Below are positions 29,534 through 39,091 of a stretch of 64,000 nucleotides of DNA, piece by piece; positions within the stretch are counted from its first letter, which is position 1; each line of letters starts with the position of its first letter. The position numbers were made by a program, and so were the translations under genes. Under the pieces are notes generated by a model. That model saw only the letters and a program-made list of their open reading frames with translations. It had not been told where the DNA came from and did no database searches. The stretch lies in contig NZ_LUUK01000179.1 in NCBI RefSeq assembly GCF_001644025.1, positions 32,883-96,882 on the forward strand. Direction: 5' to 3'. This stretch comes from Methylomonas koyamae (lineage in GTDB: Bacteria; Pseudomonadota; Gammaproteobacteria; Methylococcales; Methylomonadaceae).

Positions 29534-30658
29534 TTACAACTGGTCCAAAGCCGCCGCCAGCGTCGCCACGGTGCGGTCGAGGTTTTGCAGCTTGTCCAAG
29601 CCGAACAAACCGAGCCGGAAGGTTTTGAAATCCGCGCCTTCGCCGCACTGCAACGGCACGCCGGCGGCGATCTGCAAACCCAGATCGACGAATTTCTTGC
29701 CGGTCTTGAGGTCGTCGTCGCTGGTGTAGCACACCACCACGCCCGGCGCACCAAAACCGGTCGCGGCGACCGATTTAAAGCCGCGTTCGGCCAGCAAGTC
29801 GCGCACGCGACTTCCCAATTCCAGCTGCTCGTCCTTAACCTTGTCGAAACCGTAGGCTTCGGTTTCCAGCATCACCGCGCGCAACCCGCGCAATCCGTCG
29901 GTCGGCATCGTTGCGTGGTAGGCATGGCCGCCCTGCTCGTAGGTTTCCATGATTTGCAGCCATTTCTTCAGGTCGGCGGCAAAACTGGTGCTGGTCGTCG
30001 CGTCGATGCGCTCGCGCGCCGCCGTACCCAGCATCACCAGACCGCAACACGGCGACGCGCTCCAGTCTTTCTGCGGCGCGCTGATCAAGATGTCCACGCC
30101 AAGCTGCTTCATGTCTACCCAGACCGTGCCGGAGGCAATGCAATCCAGCACAAACAGCCCGCCGACCGCGTGCACCGCGTCGGCCAGCGCCCGCAAATAA
30201 TCGTCAGGCAACATCATGCCGGCCGAGGTTTCCACGTGCGGCGCAAACACAAAATCCGGTTTCTCGCGGGCGATGGCCGCCACCGCTTCTTCAATAGGCA
30301 CCGGCGTATAGGCAGGTTGCGGCCCCTCCTCGTTGGGCCGGGCCTGTAACACGATGGCTTCGGATGGAATCTCACCCATCTCGAAAATCTGGGTCCAGCG
30401 ATAGCTGAACCAGCCGTTGCGTATCACCAGACATTTTTTGCCGGTGGCGAATTGGCGCGCCACCGCTTCCATGCCGAAAGTCCCGGAACCCGGCACGACG
30501 ATCGCCGCTTCGGCGTTGTAAACGGTTTTCAGAATGCGCGAGATGTCGCGCAGGGTTTCCTGAAACACTACCGACATATGATTGGTCGCGCGGTCGGTGT
30601 AGACCACCGAATATTCCAACAAGCCATCCGGATCGACATGGGCTAATAATCCAGGCAC
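29534..30658 (-). CDS. Class V aminotransferase (alanine/serine-glyoxylate type)
   Basis: 374 aa PLP enzyme of fold type I. The start G-L-L-E-Y-S-V-V-Y-T-D-R, the substrate-binding G-S-G-T-F-G-M-E, and I-S-A-P-Q-K-D-W-S (PLP Lys) are visible; D-C-I-A-S-G holds the Asp that contacts the PLP ring nitrogen. Such enzymes transfer the amino group of alanine or serine to glyoxylate; serine-glyoxylate transaminase belongs to the serine cycle. Which amino donor is used cannot be decided from sequence reading. Single gene. Confidence 0.82.
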   Translation of the reverse strand: MPGLLAHVDPDGLLEYSVVYTDRATNHMSVVFQETLRDISRILKTVYNAEAAIVVPGSGTFGMEAVARQFATGKKCLVIRNGWFSYRWTQIFEMGEIPSEAIVLQARPNEEGPQPAYTPVPIEEAVAAIAREKPDFVFAPHVETSAGMMLPDDYLRALADAVHAVGGLFVLDCIASGTVWVDMKQLGVDILISAPQKDWSASPCCGLVMLGTAARERIDATTSTSFAADLKKWLQIMETYEQGGHAYHATMPTDGLRGLRAVMLETEAYGFDKVKDEQLELGSRVRDLLAERGFKSVAATGFGAPGVVVCYTSDDDLKTGKKFVDLGLQIAAGVPLQCGEGADFKTFRLGLFGLDKLQNLDRTVATLAAALDQL

Positions 30659-31055
30659 GGTTTCATCTCCTCGTTTGATTAATCTTCAACTGAATTCGAC
30701 ATTGTCGGATTCCACACAATCTCGGCTCGCCCGCCGCGCGAACGTCCACCCGACATCGGACGCGACGGCAGCCGCGGGTTCCGTCGGCCGGCCGACCCGG
30801 ACCGAGCAAGCCGGCCATCTTATCGCGACTTGGCTTAAAAAGTATTCAAGATGCGGGCCATATCGGTTTTCGGTGTTCGCGAGTTGGCTGGAAGGCTGGA
30901 CGGGATGCCAAATCAACAAGGGTTGCGGCGCGGCCTGGGAACATGCCCCCAAGTCTTCCGAACCAGCTCGAAGCGACACAAATCGTCTTGGCTGGCGGGA
31001 TTTTCAATCCGCTGCGTCTATGCCTGTGTAACCCCCAAACATGGAGAACAGGAAT
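30659..31055. other. Intergenic region ahead of the TonB receptor
   Basis: About 400 bases between divergent genes. I see no convincing gene, no clear Fur box and no riboswitch. The short ORFs here have unlikely composition. It should hold the promoters of the aminotransferase and of the receptor. Confidence 0.5.
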
Positions 31056-33410
31056 ATGACACCGACAATCAAACGCCTGGCGGCCGGCATTGCGCTGATG
31101 TCCGCGCAAGCCTACGCCGAGGAAGGCATCCACCGATTTAACATTCCGGCGCAAAGCCTGGTCTCGGCCTTGCAACAGCTATCGGCCCAGTCCGGCGCGG
31201 CGATGCTGTATGCCGAACAATCCGCCGCCGGCAAGACCAGCCCGGCGCTGCAAGGCGATTTCACGCTGACGGAAGCCGTGCGCCGCCTACTGACCGGTAG
31301 CGGCCTGACATTCCATATCGGCGCCGACGGTACCGTCACCCTCAAGCCGGCCGGCAACGACGGCGCTTCGACGCTGGGCGCGGTGACCGTCACCGCGAAC
31401 GCCATTTACGACAGCACCAACCCCTACAATCCGGACTACACCCGCCCCACCGCCGCGACCGCCACCAAAACCGATACCGCGCTGATCGAAACCCCGTTTT
31501 CGGTCAAGGTGATTCCGCAACAAGTCATCGAGGATCAGCAAGGCGTGCGTTTGGAGCGGGCGCTGCAAAACGTCAGCGGCGTGACCCGCGAGCCGGCCGG
31601 CAACTTGACCGTGGAAAGCTTTAACGTGCGCGGCTTTCAAAGTTTTTACACCTACCGCGACGGCCTGCGGATGGGGTTGTTTTCACCCAGGGAAATGGCC
31701 AACGTGGAGCGAGTGGAAGTGCTAAAAGGCCCCGGCTCTATTCTGTACGGCCGCGCCGACCCCGGCGGCGTCATCAACATCGTTACCAAGCAACCGTTGG
31801 CCGATCCGTATTATTCGTTGCAACAGCAATTCGGCTCTTACGATTTTTACCGCACCGCGATCGACGCGACCGGTCCGTTAACGGCCGACAAATCGCTGCG
31901 CTACCGGGTGAACTTGTCCTACGAAGACGCCCACTCGTTCAAGGAATTCAACAAGAACGAAAACATCTTCGTCGCGCCGGTCCTGGTCTGGGAAATCAGC
32001 CCGCGCACCCGCGTTGGCCTGGAACTGGAATACGCCAACATCCGCTCGCCGGTGGACATCGGCATTCCGCCGCTGAACGGCAAGCCGATTCTACTGCCGC
32101 GCGAACGCAATCTCGGCGAATCCTGGGCCAAGCGCAATAACGAACAGATTTTGGTGGGGCTGAATTGGTCGCACGACTTCAACGACGCCTGGAACATCAA
32201 GCAACGCTTCAACACGCAGCTGGTCACCGAGGACGAAGTGTATGTGGGCCGCAACGGCTGGATTGGCGACGGCGTGGACAGCCGCTATTACGGTCAGCAA
32301 ACCGACACGATGAACACTTATTTCACCAACGTCGACCTGACCGGCAAGTTCGACACCTGGGGCGCCAATCACACGCTGTTGCTCGGCGGCGATTATTACC
32401 AGCAGGACGAAATGGCCGATTACGCCGACTACATCGGCGACTTGCCGATCAACGTTTACAACCCCAGCCATTTGGCCAACCGGCCGTCGCTGGCCGGCGG
32501 CGACGTCGGCCAATACGGTAGCCTGACCGAGTGGTACGGCGTTTATCTGCAAGACCAGATCAAACTGCCCTTCAACCTGCACGCGCTGGGTGGTTTGCGT
32601 TACGACAACGCCACCACCACCGACAATTTCGCGCCGTTCAGCAGCTATGTCGACGACCGGGTCAGCCCGCGCGGCGGTCTGTTATGGCGGCCGATTCCGC
32701 AGTTGTCGGTCTACGGCAGCTACACCGAAAACTTCGGCGCGACCAACGCCTTCGATCAGGATAACAAGCCGCTCCGGCCGCAAACGGCGCGGCAATGGGA
32801 AGTCGGCGTCAAGACCGAGCTGTGGGACGAACGCTTCACCGGCACGCTGGCCTACTTCGACTTGACCAAGCAAAACATGCCGACCGTCGATCCGCTGCAT
32901 CCCAACCGCTCGGTGGCCATCGGCGAAGTAGCAAGCCGCGGCCTGGAAGTCGATTTGGCCGGCAAGATCCTGCCCGGCTGGCAGATCATCGGCGCCTACG
33001 CCTACACCCCGTTTGTCGAAGTCACCAAGGATTATGCCGACGACGGCACCGGCAACGTCACGCCCGGCAAAACCGGCAAGCGCAACCCCAACGTCGCCCG
33101 CCACAACGGCAGCTTGTGGACCACCTACGAATTCCAGTCCGGCGACCTGAACGGTCTGACGCTGGGTGGCGGCGCGACCGCGATCGGCAACCGCAAGGGC
33201 GACTTCGACAACAGCTACACCCTACCCGGCTACGCCGTCTTCAACCTGATGGCGGGCTATAAACTCAAGCTCGGCGGCAGCCGGGCCAGCCTGCAATTGA
33301 ACGTCGATAATCTGTTGGATAAAACCTATTACTCCGGCAGCAACGGCGGCCAGGTCATCCATTACGGCATGCCGCGCACCTTCATGGGCTCGTTGCGCAT
33401 CGAGTATTAA
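31056..33410 (+). CDS. TonB-dependent siderophore receptor with STN domain
   Basis: 784 aa from the ATG at 31056 (M-T-P-T-I-K-R-L), with AGGAAT right ahead; an ATG 15 bases upstream lacks a ribosome-binding site. Signal peptide to about A20-Y-A-E. An STN domain (about 27-80: F-N-I-P-A-Q-S-L) is the signalling part used by receptors that talk to FecR-type anti-sigma factors. Then the plug with V-L-K-G-P-G-S-I-L-Y-G-R-A-D-P-G-G-V-I-N, and a 22-strand barrel ending in the outer-membrane signature G-S-L-R-I-E-Y. The family with G-P-G-S-I-L-Y-G-R is the FhuE/FpvA type for ferric siderophores. No fecI-fecR pair is directly next to it. Confidence 0.92.
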   Translation: MTPTIKRLAAGIALMSAQAYAEEGIHRFNIPAQSLVSALQQLSAQSGAAMLYAEQSAAGKTSPALQGDFTLTEAVRRLLTGSGLTFHIGADGTVTLKPAGNDGASTLGAVTVTANAIYDSTNPYNPDYTRPTAATATKTDTALIETPFSVKVIPQQVIEDQQGVRLERALQNVSGVTREPAGNLTVESFNVRGFQSFYTYRDGLRMGLFSPREMANVERVEVLKGPGSILYGRADPGGVINIVTKQPLADPYYSLQQQFGSYDFYRTAIDATGPLTADKSLRYRVNLSYEDAHSFKEFNKNENIFVAPVLVWEISPRTRVGLELEYANIRSPVDIGIPPLNGKPILLPRERNLGESWAKRNNEQILVGLNWSHDFNDAWNIKQRFNTQLVTEDEVYVGRNGWIGDGVDSRYYGQQTDTMNTYFTNVDLTGKFDTWGANHTLLLGGDYYQQDEMADYADYIGDLPINVYNPSHLANRPSLAGGDVGQYGSLTEWYGVYLQDQIKLPFNLHALGGLRYDNATTTDNFAPFSSYVDDRVSPRGGLLWRPIPQLSVYGSYTENFGATNAFDQDNKPLRPQTARQWEVGVKTELWDERFTGTLAYFDLTKQNMPTVDPLHPNRSVAIGEVASRGLEVDLAGKILPGWQIIGAYAYTPFVEVTKDYADDGTGNVTPGKTGKRNPNVARHNGSLWTTYEFQSGDLNGLTLGGGATAIGNRKGDFDNSYTLPGYAVFNLMAGYKLKLGGSRASLQLNVDNLLDKTYYSGSNGGQVIHYGMPRTFMGSLRIEY

Positions 33411-34562
33411 ATGAGCCGCCGGCGCCTGCGCGGCCTGTGGCTGAGGCTGCATCGTTATCTGGGCCTGGTCCTGGGCCTGCCGCTAGCGCTGATCGGCCTG
33501 AGCGGCAGCCTGATCGTGTTCGGTTGGCCGCTGGATGCCTGGTTGAATCGTGAGCTGACGCGGGTAGCGGTTCCGCCCGATGCTGTGGCACGGCCCTTGG
33601 CCGAAATCGTCGCGGCGGCGCAAGCCCGCCTTCCGGCCGATGCCGCGCCGCTGGACTGGCTGGTTTTTCCCGAACAAGCCGATCGAGCCTTCCGCTTCAG
33701 TTACCGCTTGCCGGCATCGCCGGACAGCTACGAAATTTTCGTCGATCCCTACACCGCTAGCGTGGTCGGCCAGCGCTTGTGGGGCGACTTCGCCGCCTGT
33801 TGCAGTTGGCACGGACCGCTCATGACCGTGATTTACCGATTTCACGACTCGTTTTGGCTGGGCGAAACCGGCCAAACCCTGGTGGGCGGCATCGGCTTGA
33901 TCGGTTTGGTTTCGGTCCTGAGCGGTATGGCGTTGTGGTGGCCGAACCCCGGCAAATGGCGCGCGGCGTTGACGGCCAAGGCCGGCGCCAGCCGCCAGCG
34001 ACGGGTGTTCGATCTGCATAAATTGGCCGGGAGCTACGGGTTCGTCGTGTTCGCCGCGTTGCTGTTCACCGGCGCCTACATGAACTTTCCAGCGCAAAGC
34101 CGGGCCATCGTCGATCGCTTTTCGCCGCTGACGGCCGCTCCGGACGACTTGCACTCGACGCCCGGCGCCGGCCCCGCGCTGTCGGTGGATGCCGCCGTCG
34201 CGGCGGCGCGGCGCTATTTTCCCGGCGGCAAACCGGCGACGCTGGCATTACCGACCGCGCCGGACGGCGTCTACGTCGTCGAGTTGTTCGGCGGCGACGA
34301 AGTGACGCCGACGCTGGCCGGCCATCGCCTGACCATCGATCAATATTCCGGCGCCCTATTGCACCGAACCGACCCGGCCCACCTCAGCGCCGGCGACCGC
34401 TTTCACGCCTGGCAATTCGGCTTGCACAGCGGCCAGGCGCTCGGGCCGGCCGGGCAACTATTGGTCATGGCCTGCGGCCCGGTGCCGGCGATACTCTACG
34501 TCACCGGTTTCATCCGTTGGCGGCAAAAACGCCGGGCCCATCGCTTGGAGAACCAACGCTAG
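33411..34562 (+). CDS. PepSY-domain membrane protein, iron-related
   Basis: 383 aa with an N-terminal membrane helix (about 15-38: L-G-L-V-L-G-L-P-L-A-L-I-G-L-S-G), a periplasmic PepSY part, and three further helices, the PiuB/PepSY_TM layout. H-D-S-F and W-H residues near helices could bind haem. Members are thought to reduce or release iron from siderophores in the inner membrane. The start ATG directly follows the receptor stop with no spacer, so the two are translationally coupled; a second such pair exists at 44335-48179. Confidence 0.85.
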   Translation: MSRRRLRGLWLRLHRYLGLVLGLPLALIGLSGSLIVFGWPLDAWLNRELTRVAVPPDAVARPLAEIVAAAQARLPADAAPLDWLVFPEQADRAFRFSYRLPASPDSYEIFVDPYTASVVGQRLWGDFAACCSWHGPLMTVIYRFHDSFWLGETGQTLVGGIGLIGLVSVLSGMALWWPNPGKWRAALTAKAGASRQRRVFDLHKLAGSYGFVVFAALLFTGAYMNFPAQSRAIVDRFSPLTAAPDDLHSTPGAGPALSVDAAVAAARRYFPGGKPATLALPTAPDGVYVVELFGGDEVTPTLAGHRLTIDQYSGALLHRTDPAHLSAGDRFHAWQFGLHSGQALGPAGQLLVMACGPVPAILYVTGFIRWRQKRRAHRLENQR

Positions 34563-35412
34563 ATTGAGCCGGTAACGTGATTATTGATCCAGCCTCGGGA
34601 CCGTTAAAAGGCCATTCGCCTGGGCCCGGTCAAATACGCGCTGGTGCTTGAACTACGCGGTCGGCCCGACCATTTATAAGGCAAGCGCAATGAAACCAAA
34701 CCCTTCGTTCCCTTCGACTCCGCTCAGGGAACGCCCTAACCTCAACTCAGTGAGCGCCTTAGACGTCGCTGAGGAAACCGTCTTTGCCTTAGCTCTAGCC
34801 TACACGCGAAGCCAAACTGTCGCGTGGGTCCGATTCGCCGGCTGCCGATGAGCGGAAGCAACCGGATTGATTCTGCACTAAGCGGGTATCTCCAGCTCGG
34901 CGACGAACAAAAAACACTCGGCGTCGAGTATCGCCGGGGCGACGCCGAGCAAAAAATCTCGACGCCGGGTATCAACGACATCGGCGGCGCAAAATTCAAC
35001 GGAGCGCTAACGCGGCATCGCTGGATCGGATAAGCCGTCCACGCTGCGATCTGTTGCGAGCGGTCGCGGTCGATCCGGGCGCGGAGACCGCCGCAGCCCA
35101 GGCGTTTTTGACCCAGGTCCGCTCCGGTTTCGCGGTGGCCGCCCGATCCGTACCGGCGATGCGTGATGAATTTTGCTGTGGACGCCGCGCCGTCGCCGTT
35201 GTCGATCGATCGGAAAGACCGGCGGCGCGACATCCACAAAGGCTTCCGCTTCGGCGAGGTCAACGATCCACGCAAGGCTCAACCAATCGCCGGCCGAACC
35301 GGCAATCGAAGGCCTTGGCGGCGCGGGGTTGCGGCACATTGCCGGAAGCCGGCCCACCCCGCGTCCGGATGCCTGTAAAATCGCGGTTTTATTGTCTGCT
35401 TCGCCTATCCCC
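34563..35412. other. Non-coding or decayed segment
   Basis: About 850 bases with only short ORFs of odd composition. One piece at 34824-35033 (plus) reads Y-L-Q-L-G-D-E-Q-K-T-L-G-V-E-Y-R-R-G and could be a relic of a lost gene, but it has no recognisable family. A GTTCCCT palindrome lies at 34707-34732. Confidence 0.4.
34707..34732. repeat. GTTCCCT palindromic repeat, single copy
   Basis: GTTCCCTTCGACTCC followed by GCTCAGGGAAC: arms GTTCCCT and AGGGAAC flank a 12-base centre. The same unit occurs at 50886, 51152 (inverted) and 63951. Confidence 0.8.
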
Positions 35413-36627
35413 GTGACCGCCGCCGCCAGTCGTCTCCATCATGTCCGCACGCCGTTCGACGATCGGCGATCCATCGCGATTTCGCTGTACATGACGCTGG
35501 TCGGCTACGGCGTGTTGGTGGCCTTGCCGGCGATCAGTGCCGCGCGCGTGGCCTTGCTGGGGTTTTCCGAAGAACAGGTCGGCCGGCTGTCCAGCGCCGA
35601 CTTGGGCGGTCTGGCCGCCGGCGCGGCGCTGGGCGCGGCCTTGATTGCCAAGGGTAACCGGCGGCGCCTGGTGTGGCTGGGCGCGCTGACCGTGATCGTC
35701 GCCAATGCCTTGTGCCTGCGTTATCAACAATATCCGATCACGCTGCTGCTGCGGCTGCTGGCCGGCTTGGGCAGCGGCTTGTACACGTCGGTGGCGGTGG
35801 CCAATCTGGGCGCCACCGCGCGGCCGGCCCAGGCCTATAACCGCATGCTGTTCGCGTTCGCGTTTTCCCAGGCGCTGGAATTGCAGGTATTGCCGCACTT
35901 GTCGATGAACGGCATTTACGCCGGTTTCATCGCGGCCTACGCCCTCGGTCTGGCGGGGCTGAACTGGATGCCCGCCCACGCCGCGGACCGCCAGTTGGAC
36001 GTGGCCGTCGATGTCGAGAATGGCGAAGGCCACCGCGTCGAACATCGCCGCGTGCCGGCCTACCTGGTTTGGCTGTGCCTGCTGGCGATCTTGCTGACCT
36101 ATACCAACATCGGCGGCTATTGGACCTATATCGAACTCGCGGCCCGCTCGGCCGGCGTCGCCCCGGATTGGATCAGCCGCTTGCTGGTGTGGGGTTCGCT
36201 GGCCGGGATTTTGGGTTGCTTGCTGGCGACCCGGATCAGCAACCGCTTCGGCTTGGCCAGGCCGCTATTGGCGGCGTTGATGATGATGGCGGCGGCGGTC
36301 GGCTTGCTCGGCTTGGGGATGAATACCGCGAGCATGACACTGAGCCTGTTGGCGTTCAATTGGCTGTGGATATTCATCGACGTGTATCAAATGGGCTTTA
36401 TCGCCAACGCCGATCACTCCGGCCGCTATTCGTCGCTGATTCCCGCCGCGCAAGGCTTAGGCCAAATCTTCGGCCCCAACCTCGCCGCATCGCTGTTGGC
36501 CGGCGGCGCCGATTATGCGGCAGTTTTTGGGGTGTGCGCGCTGTTCGCGTTACTGGCCTGGCTGACCTATCTGGCGACGTATTTTCGGCTGCGCCGCCTG
36601 ATACCGGAACTGGCCGACGCCGCTTAA
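35413..36627 (+). CDS. Major facilitator superfamily transporter
   Basis: 404 aa if the GTG at 35413 is used; it keeps the first membrane helix complete. No good ribosome-binding site was seen, so the start is uncertain (ATG at 35491 is the next choice and would cut helix 1). About twelve membrane helices are present. The loop between helices 2 and 3 has G-N-R-R-R-L-V-W-L-G-A, a reduced form of the MFS G-x-x-x-D-R-x-G-R-R loop, and the same loop recurs in the C-terminal half (I-S-N-R-F-G-L-A-R-P). Substrate unknown. It overlaps the histidine phosphatase tail to tail by four bases. Confidence 0.85.
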   Translation: MTAAASRLHHVRTPFDDRRSIAISLYMTLVGYGVLVALPAISAARVALLGFSEEQVGRLSSADLGGLAAGAALGAALIAKGNRRRLVWLGALTVIVANALCLRYQQYPITLLLRLLAGLGSGLYTSVAVANLGATARPAQAYNRMLFAFAFSQALELQVLPHLSMNGIYAGFIAAYALGLAGLNWMPAHAADRQLDVAVDVENGEGHRVEHRRVPAYLVWLCLLAILLTYTNIGGYWTYIELAARSAGVAPDWISRLLVWGSLAGILGCLLATRISNRFGLARPLLAALMMMAAAVGLLGLGMNTASMTLSLLAFNWLWIFIDVYQMGFIANADHSGRYSSLIPAAQGLGQIFGPNLAASLLAGGADYAAVFGVCALFALLAWLTYLATYFRLRRLIPELADAA

Positions 36628-37202
36628 TCGCCGACCGAACCGGTGCCGGACCGCTGATATACCGCGAATGCCCAAAAGTCATGGTCCGGTTTCGCGGGAC
36701 CGCTCCAGCCTTGGGCCCGTAATTCCCGCGCGATCAAATAGTTGATGACACCGTGCCCCACCAAGACGACCGGCTCAAGTTCGGCGGCCAGGCCGATCAA
36801 GCGCTGCGCCGCCGTCCGCGCGCGGTGCCTGGCGTTGCGATAGGATTCGCCATTTCGGGCGTATCCCGCCAACCATGCCAAGCGCAACAAGGTCAACCAA
36901 ACCGAGATCGGCAACTTTAAAGCACCGCTACTGAAATGCGGCAACGCCGCTTCGCGAAACACCGCCTCCGCCGCTTGCCGATCGTCGAATCCCAAGGCCC
37001 GCGCCGACTGCCGGGCGCGAGGCAAATCGCTGCAAACTACCCGCTTCGCGCCGGCCGCGATCGCCATCGTTGCCGGCGGCGGCGTATCGACGATGTCGGC
37101 GTTTTGGTAGGCGCGAGCAATGCCGGCCAGCTCGCGAGCCCTGGCCCTGCCGGTCAACGCCACGGCCGGCCGACCATGGCGAATCAGGATAATGCGTGGC
37201 AT
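36624..37202 (-). CDS. Histidine phosphatase family protein
   Basis: 192 aa. The phosphate-accepting motif I-R-H-G-R-P (7-12) at the N-terminus and V-G-H-G-V near residue 155 are the two catalytic His sites of the phosphoglycerate-mutase/acid phosphatase superfamily; D-L-P-R-A-R-Q-S-A supplies the conserved Arg. No signal peptide. Substrate unknown; could be a phosphatase such as CobC-, SixA- or GpmB-like proteins. Confidence 0.87.
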   Translation of the reverse strand: MPRIILIRHGRPAVALTGRARARELAGIARAYQNADIVDTPPPATMAIAAGAKRVVCSDLPRARQSARALGFDDRQAAEAVFREAALPHFSSGALKLPISVWLTLLRLAWLAGYARNGESYRNARHRARTAAQRLIGLAAELEPVVLVGHGVINYLIARELRAQGWSGPAKPDHDFWAFAVYQRSGTGSVGD

Positions 37203-37364
37203 ACCGTTAGGTTTGGATAAAATCTCAGGTTAACACGATCCCGCACAAACGGCGTGGGGCGGATTAAACCTATCGCGACGCAAGCGCTAGCCGACAGCAT
37301 GACCCGGCTGCACATTTGGGACAATCGGAATTACCTTACCAACGCCGCCGGAGAAGGTGGCGCC

Positions 37365-37659
37365 TTACGATTCAACGCCACCGAATTGGAAGCGAAATCG
37401 AATAAGCTGGCAGCGAACACTTGCCCTGTTGCAAGGTAGCAGGGCGTCGAAGTCTTCGACGGTTTTGGCCTGCGGCAACAGACGGAACAATTCCACCAAA
37501 TAGCTGTAGGGATCGATGCGGTTGGCTTTGCAGGTTTCGATGAGCGAATAGAGATTGGCGCTGGCCTGAGCACCGGCCACCGTGTCGCAGAACAACCAGT
37601 TGCGGCGTCCTGTTACGAAGGGGTGTATGGGGTTTTCGCAGAGGTTGTTGCAGCGTTTT
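37365..37659 (-). pseudogene. tnpC: C-terminal relic of an IS66-family transposase
   Basis: The minus strand reads C-N-N-L-C-E-N-P-I-H-P-F-V-T-G-R-R-N-W-L, then F-C-D-T-V-A-G-A-Q-A-S-A-N-L-Y-S-L-I-E-T and V-E-D-F-D-A-L-L-P. This is the C-terminal end of IS66 TnpC, but most of the protein, tnpA/tnpB and the ends of the element are missing. The relic begins five bases from the hldD stop. The frame after A-L-L-P is not IS66 sequence. Confidence 0.85.
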
Positions 37660-37663
37660 TATC

Positions 37664-38605
37664 TTAGCTGTTCAGCCATTGCATATATAAACGCACGCCT
37701 TCTTCGACGGTTTTAAACCGCAGGTCGCAACCGCTGGCGCGCAATTTATCGAGATTGGCTTCGGTAAAGCTCTGATAGCAACCTTTTAGGTGCTCGGGGA
37801 AGGGAATGTATTCGATACGACCGCGACCGTGATAGGCGATGACGGCGTTGGCGACATCGTTGAAGGTCTGGCTGCGGCCGGTACCGCAATTGAATATACC
37901 GGAAACCGCCGGATGATCGAGGAACCACAGATTGACGTCGACCACGTCGCCGACGTAAACGAAGTCGCGGCGTTGCTCGCCGTTACCGTAACCGTCGCAA
38001 CCTTCGAATAGCTTGATCGCGTCGGCTTGTTTGATTTGGTTGTTCAGATGAAACGCAACGCTGGCCATGCTGCCTTTGTGGGCTTCGCGCGGACCGTAGA
38101 CGTTGAAATAACGCAACCCGACGACCTGGGCGGTCAACTGTGTTTGCCGGCGCAGGTATTGGTCGAATTGAAACTTGGAATAACCGTAGACGTTCAGCGG
38201 ACCTTCGTAGGCCAATTCTTCCTTGAACGTCGGATCGGCGCCATAGGTCGCGGCGCTGGACGCGTAAATGAACGGGATTTTATGGCTCTGGCAATAATGA
38301 AACAGCGTCTTCGTGTATTCGTAGTTATTGTCCATCATGTAACGGCCGTCCCATTCGGTCGTCGCCGAACAAGCTCCCTGATGGAAAATCGCCTCTATCG
38401 CTTCGGCCCGGAACGCGCCTTGTTGGAGGCGCTCCAGAAAAGTAGTTCTATCCAGGTAGTCGGCGATCCGGCACTCGACCAGATTTTTATATTTGACCCC
38501 GTTGGTCAAATGATCGACCACCAAAATATCGTCGTAACCGCGAGCGTTCAGCCCCAGCACCAGATTGCTGCCGATGAAGCCGGCCCCGCCGGTTACGACG
38601 ATCAT
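37664..38605 (-). CDS. hldD: ADP-L-glycero-D-manno-heptose-6-epimerase
   Basis: 313 aa extended SDR. N-terminal G-G-A-G-F-I-G binds NADP, the active site is Y-G-Y-S-K with A-S-S-A-A-T-Y-G ahead. The motif [10 protein letters not shown] is characteristic of HldD/RfaD. It makes the heptose donor for the lipopolysaccharide inner core. Here it lies six bases after rplI, possibly read from the ribosomal operon. Confidence 0.96.
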   Translation of the reverse strand: MIVVTGGAGFIGSNLVLGLNARGYDDILVVDHLTNGVKYKNLVECRIADYLDRTTFLERLQQGAFRAEAIEAIFHQGACSATTEWDGRYMMDNNYEYTKTLFHYCQSHKIPFIYASSAATYGADPTFKEELAYEGPLNVYGYSKFQFDQYLRRQTQLTAQVVGLRYFNVYGPREAHKGSMASVAFHLNNQIKQADAIKLFEGCDGYGNGEQRRDFVYVGDVVDVNLWFLDHPAVSGIFNCGTGRSQTFNDVANAVIAYHGRGRIEYIPFPEHLKGCYQSFTEANLDKLRASGCDLRFKTVEEGVRLYMQWLNS

Positions 38606-38611
38606 ACCGGA

Positions 38612-39058
38612 TTACTCGGCGACGACTTTGATCGGCAAGGTCACGACCACGTCGGCATGCAGGTTGAATGCGATGCCGTACTCGCCGATGTTGCGAATCA
38701 CGCCGTTCGGCAAACGAACTTCGTGTTTCTCGACTTTAACGCCGGCCGCGGTCACCGCGTCTGCAATGTTGTGGGTGCCGACGGAACCGAACAGACGGCC
38801 TTCGTCGCCGGTTTTGTGAGCGATGACAATGCTCAATTTGCTCAAGGCTTCGCCGCGAGCGGTAGCAGCGGCCAACTTGTCGGCGGCTTGTTTTTCCAGT
38901 TCGGCGCGGCGTTCTTCGAATTCCTTGATTTTCGCCGGCGTGGCCAATACGGCCTTGCCTTGCGGAATCAAGTAATTTCTGCCATAGCCAGCCTTGATGC
39001 TGACTTTGTCGCCCAGGTTGCCCAAGTTGGCGGTTTTTTCCAGAAGAATGACTTCCAT
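38612..39058 (-). CDS. rplI: Large ribosomal subunit protein L9
   Basis: 148 aa, typical size. The start [17 protein letters not shown] and [13 protein letters not shown] form the N-terminal rRNA-binding domain; a long central helix and the C-domain follow. Third ribosomal gene in rpsF-rpsR-DUF2232-rplI. Confidence 0.98.
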   Translation of the reverse strand: MEVILLEKTANLGNLGDKVSIKAGYGRNYLIPQGKAVLATPAKIKEFEERRAELEKQAADKLAAATARGEALSKLSIVIAHKTGDEGRLFGSVGTHNIADAVTAAGVKVEKHEVRLPNGVIRNIGEYGIAFNLHADVVVTLPIKVVAE

Positions 39059-39091
39059 CTTAATTACCTCGTATCGACCATCGGTCGAAAA

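Noticed and set aside
30675..31031. 118-codon plus-strand ORF ahead of the TonB receptor
   Set aside because: Atypical composition, no ribosome-binding site and no motif; sits in the promoter region.
34742..35275. Minus-strand ORF of 177 codons
   Set aside because: Arg/Ser/Pro-rich, no ribosome-binding site and no motif; the opposite frames are also open because of GC bias.
35173..35412. N-terminal extension of the MFS ORF
   Set aside because: The extra 80 residues are Arg/Ala-rich, not membrane-like, and lie in the decayed segment; the transporter helix 1 begins later.
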